DNA of 64,000 nucleotides, from NCBI GenBank assembly GCA_047967505.1, contig CM106540.1, one strand, 5' to 3'. The notes beneath the pieces are model-generated. The model worked only from the letters and a program-made list of their open reading frames with translations. It searched no databases and was not told the DNA's origin. The position numbers and the translations under genes were made by a program. This DNA is from Dipteris shenzhenensis (lineage: Eukaryota; Polypodiophyta; Polypodiopsida; Gleicheniales). The number at the start of each line of letters is the position of its first letter. The first letter of the stretch is position 1. This document shows, piece after piece, positions 46,187 to 58,877 of the stretch.

Positions 46187-47208
46187 TTTTCCACAATCCC
46201 TTATAGAGGTAGCCAACATAGCTCTGTGAAATCCACTATTTGGAAAGAATCTCCAAAATGAAACTTAACCTACTTTCCATATTTGGGAGAGTAAAGCAAG
46301 TTGATAATATATTATAATTATCTTGATAATGTAACTTGGACTTGGTTGCATAGGAGAGACTAAAGCAACTAACACTTTTCCAACAACTCAATTCTCATAT
46401 CCTTTAGTGAGTCTATTGATGATGACTTGCACAATTTATTGATATTTCATAGTCCCTCACATGGCTGCAAGTTGTATATTCATGCCTATGAGTCTCACTA
46501 TATACGCATGTCAAAAGCTTTTATTGATTTGCTTTCTCTTCATCAAGATCCTAGGTATTCATTTGCCTCATATAAAGTTGCAAACATATCTCATGCCTTT
46601 TTTAATGTTTTCATTGTATTTAACTATCCAAGCACAACATCTTGTACATTTTGCTTTCTCAAATGGTAATTGTATTTGTCCTTCCTATCCCATTTAAATT
46701 GTGCATGTGAAATACATTGTGTCTATGAAATACATGTTTCTTGAAGTTGACATGATTTGGGTGTCAAATGACCTGTCTACAAACCCAAGGTCAAAAAGTG
46801 ATCTTTTGGACTAACAGTACAAGAAAAGATACAAAATTGATTAGAATTATCTCAATAATGTAACTTCCAATATGTGTCATTAGTAATCAAAAGAAAGTGA
46901 AGTGTCACTTCAAAACGTGGGATTGCATCACATACACAACAATTCTTCTGCATTCAAAATGGGTTTTATTTTCCTACAATCAAAACATCCACATTGCTTG
47001 AAATTATACTTAATAACATTAAAACCACCTCACCCATATGTGGGAGAACCCAAGTATCATTTGAAAGCATAGGATTGCATAATACATAGAGAAATATTAC
47101 CACATTACTGTTAGCTCACCCAAAAGAGCAATATTACCATATTCAAAATGGGACTTCTTCTCACAAGTATCACCAAGCTCTCATCCAAATGGTCTTTTAA
47201 ATCATATT
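46187..47208. other. MULE left subterminal region, 3' of the methyltransferase-like gene
   Basis: No gene recognised; AT-rich. It should contain the 3' UTR of the minus-strand gene. Plus-strand open frames at 46427-46697 have no family resemblance. Confidence 0.4.
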
Positions 47209-50200
47209 CTACTCCTCTTGACACTCATCATCAACAAAGTAAATGCGAGCTCGTGGCCTATCTGAATGCCTCTCATCATATCTTCTTTCAGTTGACATGA
47301 ATCTTGCCATTTCTTCTGCATAGCATGGTAACAAACTACAATCAAACATACATTTGAAACCATAGTAAGTCAAAACGTTAAAGACACAATAACAACAATC
47401 CAAAATATCCAAATGTCATCAAAGAAAGATCTAATTCAGTACCATACTAATCATCATATGGATTTGTGATGGGGTCCACTCTATCTTCATCCCCATCGCC
47501 ATCATGCTCTGACCTCACCCATTTCTCGGAATGGTCTGCTACAAGTGGCTCAACAATGGTAGCCATAATACTGCTATCTGAATCAAAAGAAAAACAAGGT
47601 CTACCAGTAGCCTGACAAGCACGCATGAGAGGAGCTGTTCTGCAACCCATCTCTAAAACCAATCCTCCTGGAACACATAAGAGAGACAAAAGGCACCCAA
47701 CAAAGTAGCAACATCACTCAAGTCCACCTCGAGCCATCTGAGAAGACATAGGCACTATTGTCCTCTCACTGAGAGGCACATAGTGAGTCCATAAATCAGA
47801 TAGCGGATCAATGGAAAGGTTTTGAAATAGTGGAACACTCTCTTCCAAATAAATTGATGGAGTCTTCTTAACTCTATGTACTAGAGCCAACATAGATGAC
47901 TGCATCTGTGAATCATGCATAGAGAACCAAATACCAAAGAATGACCTTAGCCAACAAGTATCATAGCATGAAAGACTACATGTGACCACACATATGGAAC
48001 ACAAATGAAATATATGATTTTACCATCAAAACCTAGCATGCATATACTACATGTAACATGGCATCTATCAATCCCACATAAAGAAACACATTAAAAAGTT
48101 CATGAATGTAACATTACAACACACCATGCATGGAATTGTAGCATACCTTAAGAGTTACACCATGGTATTTATAGTATCCATGTGGAAGCTTGTCATGAAT
48201 GACTACACGCCTGACAACTTCCAAGCCTTGAACAAATGCAAAGTGCTCCATCCACGAAATACAGTGTCCTACAATCAAATGACACTATCTCATACAAGAA
48301 AAATGGGAATAGAGGACATATAACAACAATAGTGCTAGATATTAAACCTTACCTGCCATAGGACATATAACTGCCAGCCAACCACTATCTGATAATGAAG
48401 CTGCTGCAACGGCAAGCCCATAATGCACATGGTCCTCCAATAAGAGGTTCCAAACTGGGATGGGTTCTCTCTCATCAAGTGGAAATCCAGTGGGAAAGTC
48501 AACCAATATAAAATCCACAGCCCACTTAATCTTCTTACCCAACTGCATGTAGTCTCGATCAGGGCTAACTAATTCATGAAAAACTCATGCAAAATAATAT
48601 ACTTTTCATTTTTCTTAGATTGTGAAAAGTCCATTCCCATGGTTATGTAATCACCCACCATACAAGCATATAATGGAGTGATACCACGAGTCGATAGACT
48701 ATCCGATGACTGTGCCTTATGAAATACATAATGTTGTACTAACTTTGTGATAGATTGTGAACCTACATGGAAAATTTATATCAAACACAACCAAAGGAAA
48801 TTTTGAAACACCGATAGCAAGAACAAAAATAAACTAGAACCTTGCATGCTCCATTTGATCCTTATCTTGCCTTGGTGGACTAGATGGCTCCTCATCTAAA
48901 TGGATAGGAAAGAATAACATTAGTATACTATTCCAAACCCTCATCATAAACAACATTAGAAACTCAACGTGTATGTATATTTCTTACCTTTCTTTTGAGC
49001 TTGTTCTTGTTTTTGTGCTTGTGTTTTTGTTTTTCTAGAGCTTCCCCCCATTTTATCCTTACTTTCTTCAATGTCCTTAGATGAGGCATATTTCTTGTGA
49101 AAGTCTCTCTCACGCACCAAGACTTGTCCCTTGGGGAAGTCTATCCACCAAGGACAATTTGCAAGTTCCCATTGAGAGTGATTGTGCATGCCAGGAGGAT
49201 AGATACAAGCAGCATGACCAGTTTCCCCACCCAACTCTTGCACAAATTTGGAATCTCTAAGATCTTTCTCTCTCTTGCCAAATGAGCAAGATACCTACAA
49301 ATCAACAATCACTAGTTATTTGGAGCTCCTATATACAGAAAGGTTCACAAAAAAATTGAGACAAATAAAAATGATTGTCAAGTTCAATGTTGTTATAAGC
49401 TTCACAAAACAAATAGAAAAGCACCATCATTAAAACTAAAAGGGACCAACCTGTAGACAACCCTGTGAGTGGCCATGTCCAACTCAAAGAGACCGTCTGC
49501 TTTCTTTCCTCCCTTACTCTCAATCTTTGAATCTTTTAATCGTAGAGCTAAGAACAAATGCTTTCTTCCTTCTAATTTTATGTCCTCCATGTACTGTTGC
49601 ATTGTGTAATCTTTTGGTGTCTCTAAAGGAACGCCCATGGTTGTTACAATCCTCAAGTCATCAAGAACTTTCAAAGCCTGGGTCTCTACTTTCTCAAGAA
49701 ATATCTCTCTATTAATCCATCTACACAAGTGAAAAACAAAGTATTCACACAACTTAGACTTATGGCACTTCTATAATACATTTATACAAACACTGCAAAA
49801 TAAGTTTATTTATGAAAGGAACAACTCACCCTCTATACTCCACATCCCCCATAAGCATGAAATACATATCCCTCATTGGTTTGGTAGCCTCCAACAAGGA
49901 AAGAAAAATGATTTTTTTCTCTAATCTCATATCAGACTTTGCTATGAGTTGCAGCTTCTCCAAAGTTACACAAGAGTCCAGACCATCAAATCGCAAGGCA
50001 AATAACTTTTCCAACCAGGCCTCACCCAACTCTCACCTTTCCCATCCTGCCAGCAATTCTCTTTTGAATCAAGACGCGTTGCTTTCCTTCAACTTCTGTT
50101 ATTTGGTCAATAGGCATCTTTGTGGATATCTTATCAATTGCTTTTTTAAGCTCTGTATTGTACTCAACCTACACAAAAGATTTCCTTTTATAGAAAGAAA

Positions 50201-51255
50201 AGGAATGAAAGAGAATAAGCTCCAAGAGAAGTGTAGCATTAAACCTGAAAGACCAATCTTGCAAGATAGCCTCTTGTCAATGGAAACCAGGGCCTTTTTC
50301 CTTTACTCTCATGAGCCCTCTAGTTCTCTATGGATTTCACTTCATTAGGAGACAATGATTTCATAAATATCGTAGGATCACACTCACAAATGTTGTGTGC
50401 ATTTATAAGTGTGTCTCGGAGGCTAGGTTTGATGATGGCATGCTCATTCATACTACAAGATACATCAAAAGATTAGTTCGTTTGTACAAAATAAAAATTA
50501 TGAAGGTAAAGAATTATACAACACAAAATTAATGAAAGAAAAAAAGGTATCAAAGTACTTACGAATTCATGCGCTGTAGGCCAGCCAATAGAGCAATCTC
50601 ACTTATTTTTCTAAGATCAATTATTGTGCAAACCACTCTTATGTGTCGTCTTTTGTTTGTAGGAAAGATATCCTTTATAACACTCATCCAAGCAGTAGTC
50701 CTATGATTTCCCTCCGAAACAAAAACCATCCTTCTTGACATAAATTTCATGACTTGATAGCAAGTCATTCTCAAACTCTTCATCAACATCTCTCCAAGTG
50801 GGAGACCACCTCTCCATCATATCATCTGTCACTACTACCTCCTCTCCATCACTTTTGCAAACAGACACTATGAAAGATCCTTTCTCTGGAAGGTAGCCCT
50901 CCACTTGGAATGCACTTTTTAATGAAGACACAACATCACGCAGTCCTCGTACTAGTGCATAGGGGATCAATCTACATAATGGAATGCGAGGACAATGATT
51001 TGAATCAAGCATCCTGCATTTTCCAATCACATCACCTCCTCCTTCCACTTGCACTTCAGTGTCATCCAATTCAACCTCCTCCAATCTTGGTCCTTCATCT
51101 CTTGGAGCAGAGGATGTATCAGGATCAGAACCTGCTGCACTCCCTGGTTCTTCTGTCCCACCTACTGATGATTGGGTAGGGGGATCTATTTTCTTTCCTC
51201 TTGCTAACTTTGGAGGCAGAGCCTCTTGAGGCTTTTTACCTTTCCTTCTAGTCAT
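47209..51255 (-). pseudogene. ParB-like/N6-N4 DNA methyltransferase-like gene, about eleven exons, disrupted
   Basis: Exons inferred from GT/AG sites and phase: 51255-50563, 50452-50245, 50168-49830, 49720-49451, 49294-48988, 48895-48841, 48762-48353, 48268-48147, 47905-47728, 47667-47443 and 47315-47209. Most junctions join in phase. The N-terminus (MTRRKGKKPQ) is basic and low-complexity. Exon 1 ends with a ParB-type motif (FVSEGNHRTTAW, GxHR). The middle has helical, Lys-rich segments and a Cys/Trp-rich block (CPWWIDFPKG). The C-terminal half reads as a permuted amino-methyltransferase. It has a catalytic-motif-IV-like FILVDFPTGFP, then GWLAVICPM, a strand pair (GLEVVRRVVIHDK), and last a SAM-binding motif-I-like GGLVLEMGCRTAPLMRAC followed by FSFDSD. 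Breaks are a frameshift near 50727, TAG at 50320-50322, a frameshift/TGA near 50030, a frameshift near 48571, and TAG at 47446-47448; the exon 4/5 phase is unclear. An acceptor-like AG directly before the ATG suggests a 5' leader intron. ParB-methyltransferase fusions are known from phages and bacteria. The motif IV here (DFPTG) departs from the usual DPPY, so catalysis is uncertain. Confidence 0.6.
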
Positions 51256-52419
51256 CCTGAAATGAAATACAAAAATAACACCTTTTCATACACTGGTCAC
51301 ATATGAAATGAGATTGCAAGACAATGAAAATCTAATCCAAGAGCAAATATAGCATAGCAAAATATAGAAAAAATCTATTGTTCATGGCACATGCTATTCT
51401 TCTCCAAAACATTCTATGAATATCAAGAGTTCAATGTGAGCACAACTGTCAAATTTTTTAAACACTAACCAGAGACATGTTTACACTATCATTTTGAACA
51501 CATGCATTTAGGGTCTAGTTTATCTTAGAGCCAATAGTCAAACTCCTATACTATTATAGATACATAGAGCTAAAAGTCAAACTAATATACTATTATTGAT
51601 ACATAGAGCTAACATTCAAACTCCTATACATAGATGTGTATAAAGGAATATCTAAACATATTTATTTATCTTTATACACATGTCTTTATTTATCTTTAAA
51701 TACATCTGTTTTCACATATTTATGCATATGTATGCATATCCTTTTCTATGTACAAATAAAAAAACACATGTAAATAGTTTTACGTATGCATGTATAAACT
51801 TATCTATGTATGAATTTATATCTGCATATACATACATAACCTCTCAAACTCTCAACCCCATATAGCACTCATTTGCTAATGGAAGAGACTGCATCTTCCA
51901 TGCATATGTTTACATTTACAACAGACTTCCATATATACATCTTGACATTTTCATACATGACATATGGACACAAATAAATGTACAATAAATGTATAACACA
52001 CATACATGTCTATGAATACTTAAGCATGTCTATTTATATACATGTATTGTGTAATACATGTACATGTGGCAATCTTTTAGGGGATTTCTCCCAATATTCC
52101 ACAAACTCTCACCCCCTTCCATAGAGGACTTTCCTCAATCAAGGAGTTCCTCCTTTAACTTGAGGCATGATTCAAGAATGCAGATTAAAAGAAAAAGCAT
52201 ACAATGTGTTGGCAAAATCATCCTTGTGGTCAAAATAACTCGCAGAATTGAAAGCCACATAGATGACATTTATGTCGACCTTATATCTACTTCACTCTTC
52301 CTCTTTGAGATCTTATATCCAAAGAGCATTCATATTTAATAAAAATCTTAAAATGTATAGGTTGAATGCAACTGTGAAAGCACACATTAGTAGTGTGCAT
52401 TTTAGTGCTATTTCTACTA
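51256..52419. other. AT-rich 5' flank of the methyltransferase-like gene
   Basis: No gene. It contains runs of TATGTATGCATA-like and ACATAGAGCTAA-like words (the latter three times near 51500-51620). It presumably includes the promoter and leader exon of the minus-strand gene. Confidence 0.4.
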
Positions 52420-53200
52420 AAATGGATAGCGCGTCAACACGCTATCCATTTCGGTGAAAAGGGCATATAAAATGCTACCCCAATACAAAGCCACTATTGA
52501 GCAAGACTTGACACAGTAACTCAGGGATCCGGAAGCTAACTTTATTTTCAAGTCACCATGCAGGTCAAGTGTGGGAGCATTCTTGATCCCAACAACCAAT
52601 CTTATTGTAGGAAGACTGTTGCAAGTGTGGGAGCATGTCAATGTCCTAAACTATGAAGCTCTTTCTACCAAAAAAGATAGTGCATTGATGCGCTGTCCAT
52701 TTTGAAGCAAAAGACATCTAAATGCCACCCCACTGAAATTCTATTATGAAGCATAAAAGAGGCCAATTTTGATGCTTGGGATACCGAAATGGACAGCGCG
52801 TTGACACGTTGTCCATTTTGGTGTCACAAGCATCAAAATTTCCTTCTTTACTCAAATATGAAGGTGGTACATGAAAGATACAATGGAGGATTTTAGATGC
52901 CCTTTTGTGCCAACGCGCTGTCCATTTCAATGGAAAGGGTATCCAAAATGCTCCTACAAATGCTTAATGCCATGGCTCTTCCAAATGCTTAAGGACTCAC
53001 TAGAGAGGTCTTGGAAGATTGAAAAATTGGAGGATGAGGATGTGAGGAGAAGGATTCACAATTTCAAAATCAATTTGAGGTATATAGACAAAAATTGATG
53101 AAAGTTTTTTAAGTTTTTAGTATTTTTTTAGTATACCTCCTTTGACATGATTTTGATCTACTTTCCATTAACGCGCTGCCCTTTCTCATGGAAAGTAGAT
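52420..53200. repeat. Array of inverted repeats built on ACGCGCTGTCCATTT
   Basis: At least five sites carry the motif in one or both orientations: 52420-52451 (12-bp perfect arms AAATGGATAGCG with an 8-base loop), about 52672-52706, 52765-52840 (long hairpin, listed separately), about 52905-52925 and about 53165-53200. They lie between the two divergent genes of the MULE. That position suits shared regulatory sites or a small-RNA source; neither is shown. Confidence 0.65.
52765..52840. repeat. Near-perfect 76-bp hairpin
   Basis: The arms 52765-52800 and 52805-52840 are 36 bases each, separated by the loop TTGA. They match at about 31 positions, and several of the mismatches would be G:U pairs in RNA. 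The arms are much longer than those of the neighbouring palindromes. It could be a foldback insertion or a miRNA-like precursor. Confidence 0.75.
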
Positions 53201-53299
53201 CAAAAAAAGGATGTGTGTAGCTTGGCTAATTCTTTATATGAAGCATGATTGTTGTGAAGCTTGGAATTCCCAAAAACAAAAGCGTGGGTGAGGGAGCGT

Positions 53300-54290
53300 G
53301 TACTTTGGCGGAGGAGATGGAGAAGATGGGAGTGCACGAGACCTTTCGTAAGGGAGGTGAGTGGAGCGTGGAAGGTGGAGGCGACATTGGGAGGAAGGTG
53401 GAGCATGGAAGGAGAAGGCGGCTACTCCAACTACGATGTTGGGAGGAAGGTGGAGCATGGAAGGAGAAGAGAGGAGGCCAACGAAAGCTTGAGGAGGGCC
53501 GAGGAAGCAAAGAGGGAGTGCGGGTCGTGGAAGAGGAGGGAGAAGCGAAGAGGGAGTGCGGGTTGTGGAAGAGGAGGCGAGGTCGTGGAAGAGGAGGCGA
53601 GGTCATGCGGGTCACGGAAGAAGAGAAGCGATGGAGGGAGTAAGTGATGGTGATGGCAAAGGAGCAAGTGATGGCAAAGGCGAGGAGGGAGAAGAGAAGG
53701 AGCGATGGCGAAGGTGAGGAGGGACACTCACAAACTCAGAAGGCAGAAGGGTGGTGGCAAAGGCAGAAGGCAGAAGGCAGAGGGTGGTGGCGAATGAGTG
53801 AAGGCGAAGGCGAGGAGGGAGAAGAGAAGGAGGGTGGTGGTAGAAGGCAGAAGGTAGAGGGTGATGGCAAACAAGCGAAGGCGAAGGCAAGGAGGGAGAA
53901 GAGAAGGAGGGTGGTGGCAGAAGGCAGAGGGTGGTGGCAGAAGGCAGAAGGAGCGATGGCGAAGGCAGAAGGCAGAAGGATGGTCTATAGCAGCTGGACA
54001 TAGAAGGCAGAAAGCAGAAGGCAGAAGGATGGTCTATAGGACACAGAAGGCAGAAGGCAGAAGGCAGAAGGCTATAGCGAGCAATGGCGAAGGCAGAAGG
54101 CTATAGCGAGCGAGGAGGGAGAAGAGAAGGAGCGATGGTTTGTAGATGGCGAAGGCAAGGAGGGAGAAGAGAAGGAGCGATGGTTTGTAGATGGTGAAGG
54201 CAAGGAGGGAGAAGAGAAGGAGGGAGCGATGGCGAGAAGAGAAGGCAAGGAGGTTAGCCAAGCGATGGAGAAGAGACCATATGGAGAAGA
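53300..54290 (+). repeat. Purine-rich minisatellite (GAAGGCA and GGAGGGAGAAGAGAAGG units)
   Basis: The plus strand is almost entirely purine with interspersed C and T. The first half has GGAAGGTGGAGCATGGAAGG-type units, then GGAGGCGAGGTCGTGGAAGA-type units. The second half alternates GAAGGCA repeats with GGCGAAGGCAAGGAGGGAG-type units. Open frames on both strands are Glu/Lys/Gly- or Ser/Pro/Leu-rich translations of the repeat and have no other support. Confidence 0.9.
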
Positions 54291-55724
54291 GGAGGTTAGC
54301 CAAGTGCTAGCAGCTCCACAAATTTTTAAAATTATCAATTCAAAATCAGTTTGAATCTCCGTTCCAGCAAGTGCCCTATACTGATCCTCATAGCCGTTCT
54401 TCGAAACTAAATATCTTCCTTGCTGACAATGTCTAGAAGCGTAGTTTCAATGCCTAGACGCCATCTACAAACAAGTCTCCTTTCCTGAATGTGCTGAAAT
54501 GTTTATTGATCGGCTTGGTAGGCGGCCTTAATATGCATCTGTGGAGCGAAAGAAACTCTGAATAACGTTGCGAGAGGAGCGACTGAGCGACTTCGGGTTG
54601 ATGAGGATGTCGTGCTAAGACCAGAAAAGATGGTCACTAGGTGCGGCAAATGGCCAAGGCTAAGCGCGCAAGTGGAGGATCCGATGTGCGTGATGAATTC
54701 ATCCGCAATGGAGGATTCGATGTGCGTGACGAAGCCGCCCCCATTCTGCTCAACTATGCCCTCTTCTTGCTCCCCTCTTTATTGGGTTGAAGCAACACAC
54801 ATGGCACTCTATGCCAACGACACACCATCTTTAGAGTCAGTCCCCATGCACAGGTCATCGCCACGCCTCTCAAAGACTGCCAGCCAATCCAAGCCCGGGG
54901 CGGGCACCCCTTCACTACCAGAAATTTGTGGAGTTGCTAGCGCATGAGAGGTCAAGGACGAGGGCGATGGCAGTGACGTCATTTTACTATCCGCATGAGA
55001 GGTCGAGGATGACGTTGTGTGTGTGTGGCTTCTACTGTCCACGCCTTGTTTGCTTTCATTCGTTGTTCTTCCCTCATATTGTTTCGCCTTCTGCGCCCAA
55101 CCTTCAGTCGCCCCGCTTCCAGATTTAGCTATTGAGTCAAGGAAGGATTTATTACTAAATCTTCACTAAATCTTGACTATACTTGATTCTGTTCATATTG
55201 ACAGAAGGTAACAGTTCATATTGATTCTGTTCTTAAACATATCCTCTTACCAGATTCGTGTTTGCAAGTTATGGAGCCTTTATTCAGATTACCATCTTGT
55301 GAAATGATTACCATTTTCATGGAAAAGAAACAGGATATTATGAACCATGTCATGGAGCCTTTATGAAGATAATTGTGACGGCATCATCTAACTTGCCACC
55401 TTTCAAAGACATAATTTTTTACGTCTTCTCTTCTTTTGTCATCTCTTCCTTCTATCAACATCTTCTCTTCCACTGCCATGTCCTCTTCTATCAACCTCTT
55501 TTCTTCTATTTCCATCTCTTGTGCTTCTGTTTGCTCTTCTGATGCCACCTCTTCTCTAGCAATGTCATTTTTTATCACACTCTTCTACTGGCTACATCTT
55601 CTTTTGTAAATGAAGAGCCGCTAGCTATTCTAGAGCTCCGTCTTCTTTTGCGCTTGCAAATTGATGAAATTGTTCTCGTAGTGGGTGGCGCCAATCCTTT
55701 AGTGTTCATTTGTGCATCTAAAAC
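54291..55724. other. 5' flank of the MULE transposase gene
   Basis: No recognised coding sequence. A duplicated phrase around GAGGAT-CCGATGTGCGTGA (near 54675 and 54712) and a duplicated CGCATGAGAGGTC phrase (near 54940 and 54992) are visible. A CT-rich stretch at 55420-55570 may be the 5' untranslated leader. A promoter could not be pinned down. Confidence 0.4.
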
Positions 55725-58700
55725 ATGCCTGCATTTGTGTTGATTCGCTTTGGAGAATCAGAAACACTGTCCATTCGTTACGACACTCCTTTATTGGAGG
55801 TCTCCCTAGTAGATCTCAAGGAACACTTTCACCTTGCAGATGAGGAGATTAGTCTACATCAAGAAATCGGAGTGGATGACATTGCCATAGTGCTTCCCTT
55901 GGTGGACTTGGAGGATGGTCAAAAAGGGTACAAGATCAATGGAAAACAACATTCAACCTTCAGAGTTGAGGTGATAAGAAGGAAAGATTCTCATAGTGAC
56001 TTTCAAAATGCTGAAGTGAATAGTGTTATTTCACTTATAGAGAAGATGCCTTTGAATAGTTCTTTGCATGTTGCATTAACTTCTGCAGTTAGAGTTGAAA
56101 AGGTTGTTGAACTGCCTAAAACTTATGATGGGTATGTTGTCTTTAAACTCCCCCCTTTGCCTGATGGATCTCCAATGTCTAGAATGGAACAAAATGCCGA
56201 TGGTCATGTATGGACAAAATATTCAACATGTTCACAAGACTTTTTCAATGGAATTGTAAGGATGAGTAGATGTTCTAGATACTTGAGATGTTGTAACGTT
56301 CATTGTCCTTACCTTGAACGAATGGGAGTTCTGAATGATACACAATGGAAGGGAAAGCTTAGGAAGCCACGTATGCCTGGTCCAATTGATCCAACCTTGG
56401 GATCAATTGACTGCAAGCATTGTTTAGAAATCCCAGAGTGTGTTTATCAATGCAGTGCTATCATATATTATTGCTTGCCTCATGAAAGAGCGAAGACGAC
56501 AAGATGTGTTGTGCATGTTGGGTTCCATGACCATCCTGTTGAGAAAGGAAAAAGTCGTACAAAGGAATTGCAAGTGGATGATCTTGTTTCAATGCGTGCT
56601 AGGCTAAATGCAAATTCATCTTGCAAAAACATTGAGGTCTTAGTTACACAAGACCTTATGATGGATATGTTGCTTGCAAAGGAGGGGGTTGCTATGGAAC
56701 CTCTAGATTACCAACAATTTGAAGAGGTTTTGGATACAATCACACCAATGACACAAAGGAGAAGGCTTTAGAGAATAGTGCAGAGTGCAAGATGTGATGC
56801 TAGAGGAGGAGATGGTGAAATGGATTCAATACTGGGTTTGAAAAAGAGATGCAGATATCCATATGTGCAAAGTATCTTGTTTCCTAGGCAGTTGCAAGAT
56901 GAACAACAACCACATATTTTCAAAATGTCGACCATTGGTCCAGGATCAGGGGTTGATTTGGTGAATCGAATGTGGCCAGAAGGTAGCCTTGGATCACAAT
57001 GGGTGCATTTTGACCACATCCATCGAGTAAAAGGATGGTCAACTATGGGTGCTCATGTGTATGACCCTTACATAAGGGAACTCTTAACAATAGCTATATG
57101 TGAATTCAAGATGGAAGATACCCATGCACAAGTGCAATTTTGGAAGCTTTTGAATAGTCAGATGGAGAAGAATGGTTTTGAACCACCTGAATTCTGAGGA
57201 TTCATGGCAGATGGAGCAGGAGCAAATTGGCTTGCTATCCGCATAGTTTACAATGGTGGGCCTGAAAATGTAATGGAGGGTAAAGAAAGGACTTGTGGTT
57301 TTCACTGGGAGATGAGCATGGTTGAGCATACCAAAAGATGCATTAAGCCACAATTTCAAGAGGAGCATAAGGTTCTATGTAGGAAATGGAGGGAGGCAAT
57401 GACAGCTACTTCTGCAGATCAATGCAAGAGAACATTGACCTTGTATTGGTCTCCATTGCATGCGAAAGAGGGTGAGTTGCCAGCACTCCACACATGGTTG
57501 GCTTGGTGGGATGTTAGAGTCAACCAATGGGGGGGAATGTTTTTGCAGCAAGAGAAAAATTCTGGGTTTGTTCCTACAGTAAATCTTTTGGAGACAAAAC
57601 ACTCTAGCATGAGAGCAGCACATGGGTATGCAAGACACATAACATTGTATGAAGCTTGTGCTGCAGATCTTGCAATGAGTGTCCTTTAGAGTGCTCACTA
57701 TAATGCCTTTTTGAATGGAAAACACTTGGGTACAGGTCCAAATATGGATGTTCTACGACAAAGAATACTTGATGGTGGTGGATCTAGTAAAGGAGATAGA
57801 AATAGGCTTGTTAATTTGTCACACACTGTGATTGAAGAGGCTGGGTTACACTCTCCAGAGATGGATAGACCGATGATAGAACCGATAAGTATGAGAAGAA
57901 AGAGGAGTTCTACATGTTCAACTGTGGTCCATGCACTTGATAGTCATCGCCCTGAATACATCACTGTCACTACAAAGAGAGTGATTGGAAAAAGATGACA
58001 ACTTGATTTTTTAAATCCTACAAACCAGGTAGTTTGTAGAGAGGCAAACATTTATGATGCCAATTGGGCAATTAAGAGAACTGAAGCACATAGTGTTGTC
58101 ACATGCTTTGGTTACTTGACAGAAAGTCGGAGACGGTGTGGGGCAATGATCAATGCGCTTGGTAGAAGTGCAAGCAATGGTGTGCCAGCGCCTTGCTTTA
58201 AGGGAAGAAGGCAACATTCCAATGGATTGATAGAACAATTTGTTTGGTTTTGCAATAGTACTGTGACCCATACATGGAAGGTGGATAATTCCATTCAAGG
58301 TGTTCCTGGAAACTCTCCAGGTGTGTGGAAGGTTGCATGTGGGACATCAATTACTGTGGATGAGAGGGAGACCCTGGTAAGGGCAGGATTTGTATTTGAG
58401 ACTGATGATGCTATTGGTGTCATGAGCTTCCCATCTCGTATGCAAAAAATCCATACGCCAAGCCATGTGCGCCCATCTCGTCGTGATGGAAAGCTTGTGT
58501 CATGGAGAACTAGGTTGAATAAAGAATGCAAAGAAAGGATAAGCAAGGCAGTTGTAGAGAATGGGGAGGTTGTAAGAGAGAGCACTATTATTCCAAATGA
58601 GGTGCATCTTTTCCACATTCATACATCAGGTTCAATTTCCAAGGGGCTAACATACTGTGTCTCAATTTCAGAATTCCCACGTTGTACATGTCTTAACTTC

Positions 58701-58877
58701 ACTCAAAGGGAGACAAGTAAAACTCCTTATATGCCTTGCAAGCACATATATTTTATGTTCATTGTAGTGCTGGGATTGAGTGATACAGTGCATCAGTTTA
58801 TGCATCAAGCAGCGTTGACTAAGATTGAGTTGTTTCAAGCACTGGCTGGAAAAAGAAATCCATCTTTCATAGACTAG
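55725..58877 (+). pseudogene. MULE-type transposase, one 1,050-codon frame with four in-frame stops
   Basis: A single uninterrupted reading frame without frameshift or intron. The N-terminal part (1-160) has no named domain. Residues about 163-271 form a Cys/His-rich region (C183, C190, C194, C230, C233, C239, C243, C250, C261, H264, H268, H270) resembling the WRKY-GCM1/FLYWCH zinc domains of many MULE transposases. The DDE core follows: WVHFDHIHRVKGW (Asp430), GFMADGAGANWLA (Asp496), the MULE-typical CxxH (C524, H527), and NLLETKHSS, where Glu623 is the likely third acid. A SWIM zinc finger (C987, C989, C1005, H1007; FPRCTCLNF, PYMPCKH) ends the protein, as usual in this family. Stops are TAG at 56769-56771, TGA at 57195-57197, TAG at 57687-57689 and TGA at 57996-57998. 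Each is explained by one C-to-T change from CAG or CGA. The rest of the frame is well preserved, so loss of function is recent. Confidence 0.85.

Noticed and set aside
53226-54338. Open frames up to 132 codons on both strands in the purine-rich minisatellite
   Set aside because: Composition follows the repeat unit exactly, frames exist on both strands, and no domain or splice context supports them.
54612-54947. 111-codon open frame upstream of the transposase
   Set aside because: Contains a duplicated phrase and no family resemblance. It has no clear splice link to the transposase frame, which has its own ATG.
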